A stretch of DNA of 64,000 nt from Planctomycetota bacterium (GTDB lineage: Bacteria > Planctomycetota > Planctomycetia > Pirellulales > Pirellulaceae), in the NCBI GenBank assembly GCA_014238905.1, contig JABAAE010000016.1, positions 1-64,000 of the forward strand, in the 5' to 3' direction. The notes below the pieces were generated by a model that was given only the letters and a program-made list of their open reading frames with translations, was not told the origin of the DNA and searched no databases. Positions 25,793 through 34,764 of the stretch are shown piece after piece. The position numbers and the translations under genes are program-made. Positions within the stretch are counted from its first letter, which is position 1, and every line of letters starts with the position of its first letter.

Positions 25793-26743
25793 ATGAAATG
25801 CGAGCTTTTAAAGGTCCAGACGGAGGATCAGATTCGCTTGGACGGCGGTCTGTTTCGAGCGGACGAGGTGTCATCCACCAATTCGGTCTCTGGCAACGAG
25901 TTGGCCCGGAGTGATTTCCGTGGGGATGATTCAAAAGGGGATGATTTGTCCCGACAAACTCGTTCACCTGTGGATCTGGTGATTTTTATTCCGGGAGTCG
26001 GAAGTAATTTCTACCAAACCGGAATTCTTGGTAAATGGATCCCGATTTTCAACCAAGCCGGAATATCGTTGCTTTCCATTAATACCCGCGGGCATGATTT
26101 TCTTTTCAGAAACGGCCAGAGATGGTTGGGGGCGGCAGTGGAACGGGTGGATGAATGTCGCTTGGACATTGCGGCGTGGGTCAACCGGGCTGTTCGGGAC
26201 GGATTTCAACGGATTGTCTTGGTTGGGCACAGTCTGGGCGCGGTCAAAACGATCTACAGTCAGGCGGTTGACCCTCTGCTTGAAGTGAAAGGACTGGTCG
26301 CGTTGTCACCCTCCTGTCTTTCAGCATCCCGATTTGCTGCCAGTTCTGCTGGATCCCGTTACCAGAATTGTCTCAACCAAGCAAAAATGGAAATCGAATC
26401 TGGGAATGGTTCTCAGCCGTTAGAAGTCGATTTCCCGTTTCGTTTGATGATGTCACCGGACACTTTTCTTGATAAATATGGAGATCAAGAGAAATATAAT
26501 GTTCTTCGGTTGTTACCCCGGGTTGGTAAACCCACCTTGGTGACATTCGGCGAAAAAGAAGTTCGTTCTTCCAATCCCGCGTTTGAAGATTTGGATCATC
26601 AACTAAGGCCCATGATGAATGAGGGGGGCAATGCGGCTACAAAGCGTTTTGACATGGAGGTTTTACCCGAATCGGATCACTATTACTCCGGTATGCAGAG
26701 AGAACTGGCGAGGCGGGTGTTGGAGTGGCTCAACAAGCAATAG
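25793..26743 (+). CDS. Alpha/beta hydrolase
   Basis: 316 residues, cytoplasmic. Core hydrolase features: FIPGVGSNFYQTG (oxyanion region), NTRGHDFLF, nucleophile elbow IVLVGHSLGAVKT with S147, and a C-terminal histidine in LPESDHYYSG. A Ser/Asp-rich insertion of ~35 residues (27-58) lies between the first strands. The fold resembles DUF1749-like or UPF esterases; substrate unknown. It ends 25 bp before the ABC importer genes and probably shares their transcript, suggesting it may process the imported compound or a precursor ester. ATG start follows GGGGACCGGTC. Confidence 0.85.
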   Translation: MKCELLKVQTEDQIRLDGGLFRADEVSSTNSVSGNELARSDFRGDDSKGDDLSRQTRSPVDLVIFIPGVGSNFYQTGILGKWIPIFNQAGISLLSINTRGHDFLFRNGQRWLGAAVERVDECRLDIAAWVNRAVRDGFQRIVLVGHSLGAVKTIYSQAVDPLLEVKGLVALSPSCLSASRFAASSAGSRYQNCLNQAKMEIESGNGSQPLEVDFPFRLMMSPDTFLDKYGDQEKYNVLRLLPRVGKPTLVTFGEKEVRSSNPAFEDLDHQLRPMMNEGGNAATKRFDMEVLPESDHYYSGMQRELARRVLEWLNKQ

Positions 26744-26767
26744 TGTCGTTGTGGGATTGAAAATGAA

Positions 26768-27571
26768 ATGAACGAAGCACCGCTCCAAAAAACATCTGAT
26801 GCGATTAACCTGAAAAAAGTCGTCAAACAGTTCGGCGGTCAATTGGTGCTTGACGCTGTTGACTTTGCAATCGCTCCCCATGAATTCGTTTCATTGGTTG
26901 GTCCTTCGGGGTGTGGAAAATCAACACTGTTACGATTGATCGCCGGTTTGGAAACAATCGATAGTGGGAGCCTCAGTCTGCCATTGATCGGGCGGCAGAA
27001 AAACCCTTCAACACAGGGCAATCAGTCCGCTCAGATTGGAGAGACAGCCTTCGTTTTCCAGGAATCTAACCTCCTCCCATGGTTAAGCGCGTTTGACAAT
27101 GTGGCGCTACCGTTTCGAATTACTGGTCGACCCGTGGATCGAGATCTGATCGAGTCGACGCTGGACACCGTTGGAATTTCGGCCGCCGAATTCGCAAAGC
27201 TGCCCAAGCATCTTTCCGGCGGCATGAAAATGCGAATCTCTATTGCCAGGGCATTGGTGCTCAAACCCAAAGTCCTGCTGATGGATGAACCGTTTGCGGC
27301 GCTGGACGATTTATTGAGAACACAACTTAATGAAGAGCTGCTCAGGATATGGGCTGGTGACAAATTGACGATTGTTTTTGTAACCCACAATATTTCCGAG
27401 GCGATTTTCATGAGTCAGCGAGTTGCTGTCATGGGAGCCGATCCCGGGCGGATTCATGACGTGATTCCCGTCTCCTTTGATTATCCCCGCGAAAAGTCCC
27501 TCAAATCAAGTTCAGATTTTGCGAAGTGTTTTGCAAGAGTTTCCCAATTGCTGGAGGAAACCAACCGATGA
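26768..27571 (+). CDS. ABC transporter ATP-binding protein (NitT/TauT/ThiZ type)
   Basis: 267 residues. Walker A GPSGCGKST (from about residue 45), Q-loop FVFQESNLLPW, signature LSGGMKMRISIARAL, Walker B VLLMDEPFAALDD and the H-loop VFVTHNISEAIFMSQRV are all intact. The DLLRTQLNEELLRIW and VTHNISEA segments are typical of the nitrate/taurine/thiamine-precursor subfamily. It powers uptake through the permease encoded next, with which it overlaps (ATGA). Small insertion NPSTQGNQSAQIGE between the Walker A strand and the Q-loop. Confidence 0.95.
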   Translation: MNEAPLQKTSDAINLKKVVKQFGGQLVLDAVDFAIAPHEFVSLVGPSGCGKSTLLRLIAGLETIDSGSLSLPLIGRQKNPSTQGNQSAQIGETAFVFQESNLLPWLSAFDNVALPFRITGRPVDRDLIESTLDTVGISAAEFAKLPKHLSGGMKMRISIARALVLKPKVLLMDEPFAALDDLLRTQLNEELLRIWAGDKLTIVFVTHNISEAIFMSQRVAVMGADPGRIHDVIPVSFDYPREKSLKSSSDFAKCFARVSQLLEETNR

Positions 27572-28350
27572 ATCTGAAGAAAAATGCTGGCTACGTTCTT
27601 CCCGCGTTAGGCGCGGTCGTGTTGCTGCTATTGGGATGGGCATTGCTGAAGTCGTCCAGTGGATACCCTGACTATATTCTTCCCGGTCCGGGTACGGTTT
27701 GGTCGGCTTTTGTCGATCACCGGATGGAAATTTTACGCTCGACCTGGATTACATTTCTTTCGGCTTCAGGTGGGTTGTCCCTGAGCGTTTTGTTTGGAGG
27801 TCTCACCGCCATTGTTTTTTCGCAGGCGAAATGGATTCGTCGAGGCTTGTACCCATTGGCGATTTTTCTCCAAACGGTTCCCATTGTCGCCGTAGCACCG
27901 ATTATTGTTCTGTGGCTGGAGGAGGGAATCGTAGCCACCATGTTCATTTCATTTATCGTTAGCCTTTTTCCAATCATTACTAATACCACCGCGGGCCTGC
28001 TGAATGTTGACAACGGTCGTTATGAACTTTTTCGGCTTTACCGGGCAAGTCGTTTTCAACGGCTGTACAGGCTCCAAATCCCTGGAGCGATGCCTCAGTT
28101 TGTCACCGGAGTCAAGATTGCCAGTGGCATGTCGGTTTTGGGTGCAGTCGTCGGCGAGTTTTTCTGCGCAACGTTGCAGAACAAAGGCTTGGGTCGGCAA
28201 ATTTTTGAATTAAAAGACTACAATGTTCCGTGGATGTATGCCTGCATTTTGATTGCAACTTTCTTGGGAGTGTTGACCTTTTCGATCGTCAGCCTGATCG
28301 GAGACCGGGTTCTGCTATATTGGGACGAGAAGAAGATTTCGAATATTTAA
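27568..28350 (+). CDS. ABC transporter permease (BPD type, ThiX/SsuC-like)
   Basis: 260 residues from ATG 27568, which overlaps the ATPase stop as ATGA; an in-frame ATG at 27526 lies within the ATPase gene and is less likely. About six membrane helices. The binding-protein-dependent transport motif is seen in ELFRLYRASRFQRLYRLQIPGAMPQFVTGVKIASGMSVLGAVVGEF, the EAA-like loop that contacts the ATPase. Strong similarity in layout to permeases for taurine, nitrate and thiamine pyrimidine precursor. Forms the channel for the periplasmic lipoprotein encoded next. Confidence 0.93.
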   Translation: MNLKKNAGYVLPALGAVVLLLLGWALLKSSSGYPDYILPGPGTVWSAFVDHRMEILRSTWITFLSASGGLSLSVLFGGLTAIVFSQAKWIRRGLYPLAIFLQTVPIVAVAPIIVLWLEEGIVATMFISFIVSLFPIITNTTAGLLNVDNGRYELFRLYRASRFQRLYRLQIPGAMPQFVTGVKIASGMSVLGAVVGEFFCATLQNKGLGRQIFELKDYNVPWMYACILIATFLGVLTFSIVSLIGDRVLLYWDEKKISNI

Positions 28351-28368
28351 AATCAGAAATGACATTCA

Positions 28369-29355
28369 ATGAAAACAACACTAACTGCTCTCTTGGGATG
28401 GTCTGTTGCGGTCTTCGGATTTGGTTCGGTATTGATGCTCTGTTGTGGGTGTCAGTCTGAAACCCTACCGCAAACGGACAAAATAAGTTTGCAGTTAAAC
28501 TGGTTTCCGGATGCTCAGCATGGGGGATTCTATATGGCCCAGCTGAAAGGGTATTATTCCCAGGAGGGGTTGGAGGTGGAGATTCTGGCCGGTGGTCCGG
28601 GCGCTAATGTGGAGGCGAAAGTCGATCGGGGTAAAGTGGAGTTTGGGATTGCTAATGCCCACAGGATTCTTCTCAAACGCAACGAGGGGGCAAAGATTTC
28701 CGCAGTATTCGCGGCATTTCAGAAGAGCCCCCGCTGCATCATGGTTCACCGAGAGTCGGGGATACGAACGTTTGAGGATCTCGAAGGAGTCACGCTGGCG
28801 GTGGGGTCGGATGCGGCTTTTAGGAAATTCATGGAGCAGAATGTCGATCTCCATGACGTCAAGTTGGTCAGTTACTCCGGAAGCAACGCCACTTTTCTGC
28901 AAGACAAAAACTATGCCCAGCAGGCTTACAGTATCAGTGAACCGATTTTGGTAAAGCGACAAGGGGCGGATCCGGTGGTGCTGATGCTCTCTGATATTGG
29001 GTTTAACCCCTATACCAGTTGTGTTTTTGCCAGCGAAGACTATTTGAAAAACAATCCCGAGACCGTGCGAAAGTTTGTTCGGGCATCGCAAAAAGGTTGG
29101 GAGGCTTATCTTGAAAATCCTGAATTCGCCAATCAGAAAATGGCTGAATTAAATAAAGAACACGATCTTATAGCCTTGAATCAGGGGGCTGCCGCGGCGG
29201 CACCACTATGTCGCCCCAAGGAGGGTGAACCGATAGGTTCGATGAACCCCGATCGCTGGAAAGTGTTGGTGGGGCAGCTTAAAAATCTGAAAATGTTGAA
29301 GCCAGATTTTCAGCTTAATGAAGCTTTCACCGTTGACTTTTTACCTGTCCATTGA
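28369..29355 (+). CDS. NMT1/THI5-like ABC substrate-binding lipoprotein (ThiY-like)
   Basis: 328 residues. N-terminal signal with a cysteine-rich end (LMLCCGCQSE); C28 after Gly is the likely lipidated residue although the lipobox is imperfect. The mature part starts KISLQLNWFPDAQHGGFYMAQLKGYYSQEGLEVEIL, the hallmark of the NMT1/ThiY family that binds pyrimidine (HMP or formylaminopyrimidine) thiamine precursors; DLEGVTLAVGSDAAFRKFM and YSGSNATFLQDKNYAQQAYSISEP follow. It should deliver ligand to the permease and ATPase encoded just upstream. No thiamine biosynthetic gene or TPP riboswitch is visible, so the ligand may differ. Confidence 0.9.
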   Translation: MKTTLTALLGWSVAVFGFGSVLMLCCGCQSETLPQTDKISLQLNWFPDAQHGGFYMAQLKGYYSQEGLEVEILAGGPGANVEAKVDRGKVEFGIANAHRILLKRNEGAKISAVFAAFQKSPRCIMVHRESGIRTFEDLEGVTLAVGSDAAFRKFMEQNVDLHDVKLVSYSGSNATFLQDKNYAQQAYSISEPILVKRQGADPVVLMLSDIGFNPYTSCVFASEDYLKNNPETVRKFVRASQKGWEAYLENPEFANQKMAELNKEHDLIALNQGAAAAAPLCRPKEGEPIGSMNPDRWKVLVGQLKNLKMLKPDFQLNEAFTVDFLPVH

Positions 29356-29366
29356 CGAGGAAGGCA

Positions 29367-30128
29367 ATGATGGATTCCTTCTTGGTTGAAAACGATCGAT
29401 TTCGGCCCTTTACCGCCGAGCATCTCAGTGTTGTGGTAATCGGTTTTCTCGCTGGTGGTTTGTTGATTTGGTATGCGCGGCGGTCCGATGAATCAACGCA
29501 GGTACGACTCGGAGCGGCTTTGGCCTACCTGATATTGATTACCTATTTTGTAGTTTTTATTTCAATCGATTCATTGAGAAATGGATTTGATCCAAAAAAA
29601 CATCTTCCATTTGCGATGTGCAATATTTGCGGCGCGACCGCCTGGTTGATGCTGCATAAGCGAAACTTTTTGGCCTATGAGGTTCTTTTTTTCTGGATTC
29701 TTTCGGGCACTTTATCAGCGGTGCTTTTACCGGAAATTAAACAGGGTTTTCCTCATTACACCTTTTTTGCTTTCTGGATTATTCATCTAGGCCTTGTCAT
29801 CGCGGCGTTTTATGCCACGTTGGTCTACCGCATGAGGCCGACGTTTAGCAGCATGGTCAAGTCATTCGTTTTCTTGAATATCTATGCCATTCTTGTGGGT
29901 GGAATCGACTGGCTATTATCAGATTATGATGCGAATTATTTTTACGTTTGCCATAAACCGGCTGTCTGGACACCACTGAACCTGTTCGGCGAGTGGCCGT
30001 ATTATCTCTTGGGAGGAGAGCTGTTGGCGGCGATCCTGTTTGTGTTGATTTTTGCTCCTTTTGCGATTGGCCAATGCCTGACTTCCAAGTCTGTCTCGGC
30101 AGGTGCCGAGACAGAGGTCTCCTCCTGA
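29367..30128 (+). CDS. TIGR02206/YwaF-like integral membrane protein
   Basis: 253 residues from ATG 29367 (ATGATG), with a strong ribosome site GAGGAAGG; the frame extends a few codons upstream into the previous gene's stop. About seven membrane helices. The N-terminus FRPFTAEHLSVVVIGFLAGG and the blocks LPFAMCNICGATAWLML, FFWILSGTLSAVLLPEIKQGFPHYTFFAFWIIH and DANYFYVCHKPA match the YwaF/TIGR02206 family of unknown function. Only 12 bp after the solute-binding gene, so probably part of the importer operon, where it may help uptake or metabolism of the ligand. Confidence 0.9.
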   Translation: MMDSFLVENDRFRPFTAEHLSVVVIGFLAGGLLIWYARRSDESTQVRLGAALAYLILITYFVVFISIDSLRNGFDPKKHLPFAMCNICGATAWLMLHKRNFLAYEVLFFWILSGTLSAVLLPEIKQGFPHYTFFAFWIIHLGLVIAAFYATLVYRMRPTFSSMVKSFVFLNIYAILVGGIDWLLSDYDANYFYVCHKPAVWTPLNLFGEWPYYLLGGELLAAILFVLIFAPFAIGQCLTSKSVSAGAETEVSS

Positions 30129-30220
30129 GACTTAACACAGGGTACCGGTACGAGGAGTCAGGTGAACCGGCGGCTCCGAACGAGGGGATCCAGAGAAAGT
30201 GATGATTGCCCGGCCGGTGT

Positions 30221-31024
30221 TTATGAGCTTGGGATGGGCCACTGGAATCCGGCGGTAAAACCACCGTCCACATAAATGATCTGGCCGGTAAGGAATGCCG
30301 AAGCGTTGGACGCCAGGAAAATGGCGGTGCCGGCCATGTCTGCAGGCTGTCCTAATCGCCGCTGGGGGGTGTTTGCGATTCCCCATTGATGCATCGTTTC
30401 ATCCGACCAAAGCTTTTTGGTGAGGTCCGTCAGGATAAAACCTGGAGCGATTGCGTTGACGCGGACTCCATGTTCTCCCCATTCCATCGCCAGTCCCCTG
30501 GTCATATGTCCCATCGCCGCTTTGCTCGCTGCATAGGGGAGTACATTTTTCAGGGGGCGATCGGTATTAAGTGAGGCGATGTTGATTTGACAGCCTGCCT
30601 TTTGCAGAATCATTTGTTGGCCGACGATTCTGGAAAAATGAAAGGCCCCTTTGAGGTTGATGTCGACGATGTAATCGTAGTCCTCTTCGGTGAGATCCAT
30701 TGTTGGCATTCGTCGGTTGACACCGGCGCAATTAACGAGAGTATCGATCCTTCCGTGCTGATCGAGGGTGGATTGCACGGTTTCCTTTATCTGGTTGGAA
30801 TCCAGGACATCACAGGGAAGACAAGTTGCCGACCGGCCGTCTACGGCGGTTACCCGCTCTGTTTCGGCGAGAGCATCCGGATCACGACCGGTGGCAATCA
30901 CGGTGGCTCCCCTTTTTAGAAATTCGGCAACAAGGGCACGGCCAATTCCCCGGCTTCCGCCGGAGACCACCACGACCTGTCCGGCTACAGAAAAAAGCTC
31001 GTCATTTGCACTGGAGGGATTCAT
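30221..31024 (-). CDS. Short-chain dehydrogenase (gluconate 5-dehydrogenase/KduD-like)
   Basis: 267 residues from ATG 31024, with AAGGA about 9 nt upstream; the frame opens further to 31120 but those residues are not SDR-like. Rossmann motif VVSGGSRGIGRAL, NCAG, catalytic Ser in INIASLNTDRP, YAASK (Tyr/Lys) and the family's GFILTDLT and GQIIYVDGG blocks are intact. The pattern is that of sugar-acid or 2-deoxygluconate dehydrogenases. Substrate cannot be fixed. Converges with the YwaF-like gene and is divergent from xseB. Confidence 0.92.
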   Translation of the reverse strand: MNPSSANDELFSVAGQVVVVSGGSRGIGRALVAEFLKRGATVIATGRDPDALAETERVTAVDGRSATCLPCDVLDSNQIKETVQSTLDQHGRIDTLVNCAGVNRRMPTMDLTEEDYDYIVDINLKGAFHFSRIVGQQMILQKAGCQINIASLNTDRPLKNVLPYAASKAAMGHMTRGLAMEWGEHGVRVNAIAPGFILTDLTKKLWSDETMHQWGIANTPQRRLGQPADMAGTAIFLASNASAFLTGQIIYVDGGFTAGFQWPIPSS

Positions 31025-31182
31025 GGAGATTTCCTTGTTCTCGCTTGGAAACAGTTGGGCGCATTTGCTCAATACAGGCTTCCTCGATACGATGGAAGCT
31101 AACACAACAACATTTTTCAACCGTTCGGTTGGAAATGGTAGTAGGGATCTGAAACTGGTTCAATTTGAAGTTGAATTTCTTA

Positions 31183-31635
31183 ATGGCAAAAAAGAAAACT
31201 GTACGCGTCAAACGAAAAGTCGGCTCCGGAAAACGTGCGGCAGAGGCGTCTTTCCACCCCCCGTTTGAGGAGTCCTTGGACCATCTTGAGCGGATTGTTG
31301 AGGAATTGGAAGGCGGCAGTTTGTCTCTGTCTGAATCTTTGGCAAAATACGAAGATGGAGTGCGGAACCTGAAGGTTTGTCATGAGATACTGAAGACTGC
31401 AGAAAATAGAATTAGAATATTGACTGGTATCGATAACGAGGGTGTTGCCACTTCGAGCTCTTTCGACGAAACTCAAACAGAATTTGATGCGGGAGGAACG
31501 GGCCAGGCTCGGGCCACCAAAAGGAGTGTGTCGCGGCAAGAGCGACGTGCCACAGGAGATAGCGATGACCACGGCGATGATCAGGGCAATGATCAGGGCG
31601 ATGATCATGGGGATGCGAACGATTTGTTTTCATAG
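31183..31635 (+). CDS. xseB: Exodeoxyribonuclease VII small subunit with Asp/His-rich tail
   Basis: 150 residues from ATG 31183; a TTG at 31165 is an alternative. After a basic N-terminus (AKKKTVRVKRKVGSGKR) comes the XseB domain: FEESLDHLERIVEELEGGSLSLSESLAKYEDGVRNLKVCHEILKTAENRI, which binds the large subunit XseA in the exonuclease that degrades single-stranded DNA. Ordinary XseB proteins are about 60-85 residues and end here. This one adds ~70 residues ending in a repeated acidic/His tract (DDHGDDQGNDQGDDHGD), encoded by near-identical GATGATCAGGGC-type units. xseB next to ispA and dxs is a common bacterial arrangement. xseA is not in the window. Confidence 0.9.
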   Translation: MAKKKTVRVKRKVGSGKRAAEASFHPPFEESLDHLERIVEELEGGSLSLSESLAKYEDGVRNLKVCHEILKTAENRIRILTGIDNEGVATSSSFDETQTEFDAGGTGQARATKRSVSRQERRATGDSDDHGDDQGNDQGDDHGDANDLFS

Positions 31636-31764
31636 GACTGTGGCTTAGTAGGTTTTTTGCCGCAGTGGAACTCCTCGGGTCGGGTTTTGAGATGGGGCAG
31701 AGTGGTTTCCCATACCGGTTATTTCTATTGGCCCAATCCCCAAGTTTGTTCAGGAAATAGTCCA

Positions 31765-32685
31765 TTGTCCCAACTGAAAACCGATTCCTCTCAACAGGCA
31801 ATTGCGTTATTCCAGATCGAGCGAGATCGCTGGCAGCCATTGGTTGATGAGCGACTTGAGCGTTATGCCCAATACGATGACGGTTGCCCGGCGAAATTGC
31901 GCGATGCGATTCGTCATAGCTTACTGGCTCCTGCCAAACGACTCCGGCCTATCTTGACGTTGTTATCTGCCGAAATGTGTGGAGGGGACCCTTTAGAGGC
32001 TCTTCCGGTAGCTTGCGCAGTCGAGATGATTCATACCTACTCCTTGATCCACGATGATCTGCCATCGATGGACGATGATGATTTGCGGCGTGGATTGCCC
32101 AGTTGCCACGCCCAGTTTGGAGAGGCAACAGCGATTCTCGCCGGGGACGCGCTATTGGCTCAGGCTTTCGAAGTGGTGGCCCGAGACGTTCAACCGGCGA
32201 GTTTGGCCGTCACATGTTGTCGGGAGATGGCAGTGGCTGCTGGAGCGAGCCAATTGGTGGGTGGACAAGAGGATGACCTGGCATCAGAGGGTCGAGAGGA
32301 TCTTACCGCAGAGGATTTGGCAAAAATACATGATCGCAAAACGGGCGCAATGATTCGAGTGAGCCTTCGACTCGGTGCCAGAATTGCAGGAGCAAACGAA
32401 GAACAGTTAAAAAACCTCGATATTTTCGGTGAAAAGATAGGTTTAACGTTCCAAATCGTCGATGATCTGTTGGATTATTGTGGTGAGCAAGCAAAAATGG
32501 GAAAGAGTGTCGGTAAAGACAGCAAATCTTCTAAATTGACCTACGTCAAGATCCATGGATTGGATCCCAGCAGGGAGATCGCCAGCGACTTGATCCAGAA
32601 ATCAATCGGTGCACTGGAAGGTTTTGGTTCCGACGCCGCACCGTTGGTCGGTTTGGCGCATTTTATTTTAAACAGGACAAATTAA
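31765..32685 (+). CDS. ispA: Polyprenyl (farnesyl/geranylgeranyl) diphosphate synthase
   Basis: 306 residues from a TTG at 31765, chosen because AGGAA lies 8 nt upstream and the length then fits IspA (about 300); the frame is open from 31657 but the extra residues are not conserved. First Asp-rich motif DDLPSMDDDDLRRG, second motif FQIVDDLLDY, substrate region AKRLRPILTLLSAEM, and GDALLAQAFEVV are all present. It condenses isopentenyl diphosphate with allylic diphosphates to C15 or C20 products. It sits between xseB and dxs (4 bp to dxs), a standard isoprenoid operon. Confidence 0.93.
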   Translation: MSQLKTDSSQQAIALFQIERDRWQPLVDERLERYAQYDDGCPAKLRDAIRHSLLAPAKRLRPILTLLSAEMCGGDPLEALPVACAVEMIHTYSLIHDDLPSMDDDDLRRGLPSCHAQFGEATAILAGDALLAQAFEVVARDVQPASLAVTCCREMAVAAGASQLVGGQEDDLASEGREDLTAEDLAKIHDRKTGAMIRVSLRLGARIAGANEEQLKNLDIFGEKIGLTFQIVDDLLDYCGEQAKMGKSVGKDSKSSKLTYVKIHGLDPSREIASDLIQKSIGALEGFGSDAAPLVGLAHFILNRTN

Positions 32686-32689
32686 TCGC

Positions 32690-34594
32690 ATGTTGCAGTA
32701 TTTACCGGAGATAGAATCGCCCAAACAGCTGCATGGAATGAGCAGCGGCGATTTGAAAAAGGTTGCCGCTGAAATTCGCGAGGTTCTTTGTGATCTCTTG
32801 AGCAATCGAACCGCTCACTTTGCCTCGAATCTGGGGGTTGTCGAGCTCTGCTTGGCACTGCATTCGGAGTTTGATTTTCTGGACGACCGATTGATTTGGG
32901 ATACCGGCCATCAAATCTATCCGCAGAAATTGATCACCGGTCGATTCAAAGAGTTTGAGAGGATTCGTACCCGGGGTGGTCTGATGGGTTATCCCAACCC
33001 CAATGAGAGCGATTACGACCTGTTCATGACCGGACACGCAGGGTGTAGCGTTTCAACAGCCCTCGGCCTTCGCAGTGGTGATAACCTGATGGGGAAGACC
33101 TCTAACCATTCGGTAGCGGTGATCGGTGATGGTGCCTTTCCGTCGGGAATCGTTTACGAAGCGATGAACAATGCCAAGGACATGTCCAAATTCATGGTCA
33201 TTCTCAATGACAATGAAATGTCCATTTGCCCTCGAGTGGGCGGCTTGGCACACTACATGGATCGACTCAGGGCCAATCCGTTTTATACCGGTTTGAAAAC
33301 TCAGGTTGTCGATCTGCTGAATAAGGTGCCCCTGTTGGGGGATCCGGTAGAACGACTGTTAGCGCAGGTTAAAGAAGCAGCGAAAGCCGGATTTAATGGT
33401 GGAATGCTTTTTGAAGAGTTGGGTTTTAAATACATCGGGCCCATCGATGGGCATAATATTCCGATTCTGAAAAAGTATTTTCGTATGGTCCGAGAGACGC
33501 AGGGGCCTGTGCTGCTGCATGTAATTACTCGCAAAGGGCACGGCTTTCAGCCGGCCGCCAGCGACCCCGTTTACTTTCACACACCTCCTGCTTTTGAGCG
33601 TGACGAAGAGGAAGGTGTGGTACCCAAGCCTTCGTCCGGGGGAACCCCCTATACGAATCACGCGCGGGATGCCATTTCGTTTCAAATGGAAAAAAATGAA
33701 CGAGTGGTGGTGCTGACAGCGGCGATGTGCCAAGGGAACAAGTTGGAGCCGGTTCGCGAAAAATACCCTGATCGGTTTTTTGATACCGGAATCTGTGAAT
33801 CCCACACAGTCGCTTTTGCCGCCGGGCAGTGTAAGGCTGGTTTGCGTCCGATTGTAGATATTTACAGTACTTTTTTGCAGCGTAGTTATGATCAGATCTT
33901 TCAGGAGGTTTGCCTGCAGGATCTCCCAGTGACTTTCCTGATGGATCGGTCTGGTTTGACCGCTGCTGATGGTCCGACTCATCATGGTACTTTTGACATT
34001 GGCTACATGCGAATCTTTCCCAACATGGTCGTGATGGCTCCGGGTGATGCTAATGACCTCGGTGCAATGTTGGATTTTGCCTTGGAACACGACTCACCCT
34101 GCTCGATTCGCTATCCCAAGGATACCGCTGCGTTGATGACTCGCGAGCTACAGCCTGTCGAATTGGGCAAGTCAGAGATGATTTCTACCGGTCGGGATGG
34201 CACCATTGTCAGCTTTGGTTCCCATTTGGATTCCTGTCAGAACGCGGCCAACGAATTGAAGCAGGAAGGGATTGAAGTTGGCGTCATTAATGCGAGATTT
34301 TGCAAGCCGCTCGATGAGGAGACATTCATTGCCGCGATCAAAGATTCTCCTTTTGTGGTGACGGTCGAAGAAGGGATGCTCATGGGTGGATTCGGAAGTG
34401 CGGTATTGGAGATGGCCAATGAGCACCGCTTAAACACCTCTCATATCAGGCGGCTAGGGGTTCCAGATGAGTTCGTACAGCATGGTGACAGGCAGGAGCT
34501 TCTCGACGAACTGAATCTGACTCCCAAAGGTATCGCAAAGATTTGCCGGGAAATGTCCGCGGCCTCCGGTGTCGGTGAGTTTCAGTACGAATAA
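32690..34594 (+). CDS. dxs: 1-deoxy-D-xylulose-5-phosphate synthase
   Basis: 634 residues, the usual length. Thiamine-diphosphate enzyme of the MEP isoprenoid pathway, joining pyruvate and glyceraldehyde-3-phosphate. Recognised by DTGHQIYPQKLITGR, TGHAGCSVSTALGL, the ThDP/Mg motif GDGAFPSG...LNDNEMSI, FEELGFKYIGPIDGHN, VLLHVITRKGHG, FDTGICESHTVAFAAGQCKAGLRPIVDIYSTFLQRSYDQIFQEVCLQDLPVTFLMDRSGLTAADGPTH and a transketolase C-terminal domain (VVTVEEGMLMGGFGSAV). Start ATG lies 4 bp after ispA. With ispA it makes the DXP-to-prenyl diphosphate branch of this locus. Confidence 0.96.
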   Translation: MLQYLPEIESPKQLHGMSSGDLKKVAAEIREVLCDLLSNRTAHFASNLGVVELCLALHSEFDFLDDRLIWDTGHQIYPQKLITGRFKEFERIRTRGGLMGYPNPNESDYDLFMTGHAGCSVSTALGLRSGDNLMGKTSNHSVAVIGDGAFPSGIVYEAMNNAKDMSKFMVILNDNEMSICPRVGGLAHYMDRLRANPFYTGLKTQVVDLLNKVPLLGDPVERLLAQVKEAAKAGFNGGMLFEELGFKYIGPIDGHNIPILKKYFRMVRETQGPVLLHVITRKGHGFQPAASDPVYFHTPPAFERDEEEGVVPKPSSGGTPYTNHARDAISFQMEKNERVVVLTAAMCQGNKLEPVREKYPDRFFDTGICESHTVAFAAGQCKAGLRPIVDIYSTFLQRSYDQIFQEVCLQDLPVTFLMDRSGLTAADGPTHHGTFDIGYMRIFPNMVVMAPGDANDLGAMLDFALEHDSPCSIRYPKDTAALMTRELQPVELGKSEMISTGRDGTIVSFGSHLDSCQNAANELKQEGIEVGVINARFCKPLDEETFIAAIKDSPFVVTVEEGMLMGGFGSAVLEMANEHRLNTSHIRRLGVPDEFVQHGDRQELLDELNLTPKGIAKICREMSAASGVGEFQYE

Positions 34595-34764
34595 CCGGTT
34601 GCCGTGTTGGGGTTGGTTTTCAATCGAACCGCCGGTCTTGGATCGACCGCCCTTGGTCTTTGGTGCAGGGAAGAGTCGCTTGTATGACGGTCGATCGGCT
34701 CCCAGATATGGGGGCTTCTCACGCGTTGACCGACTGAAATAAAACCGGTTGGTGAGAGCCCGCT

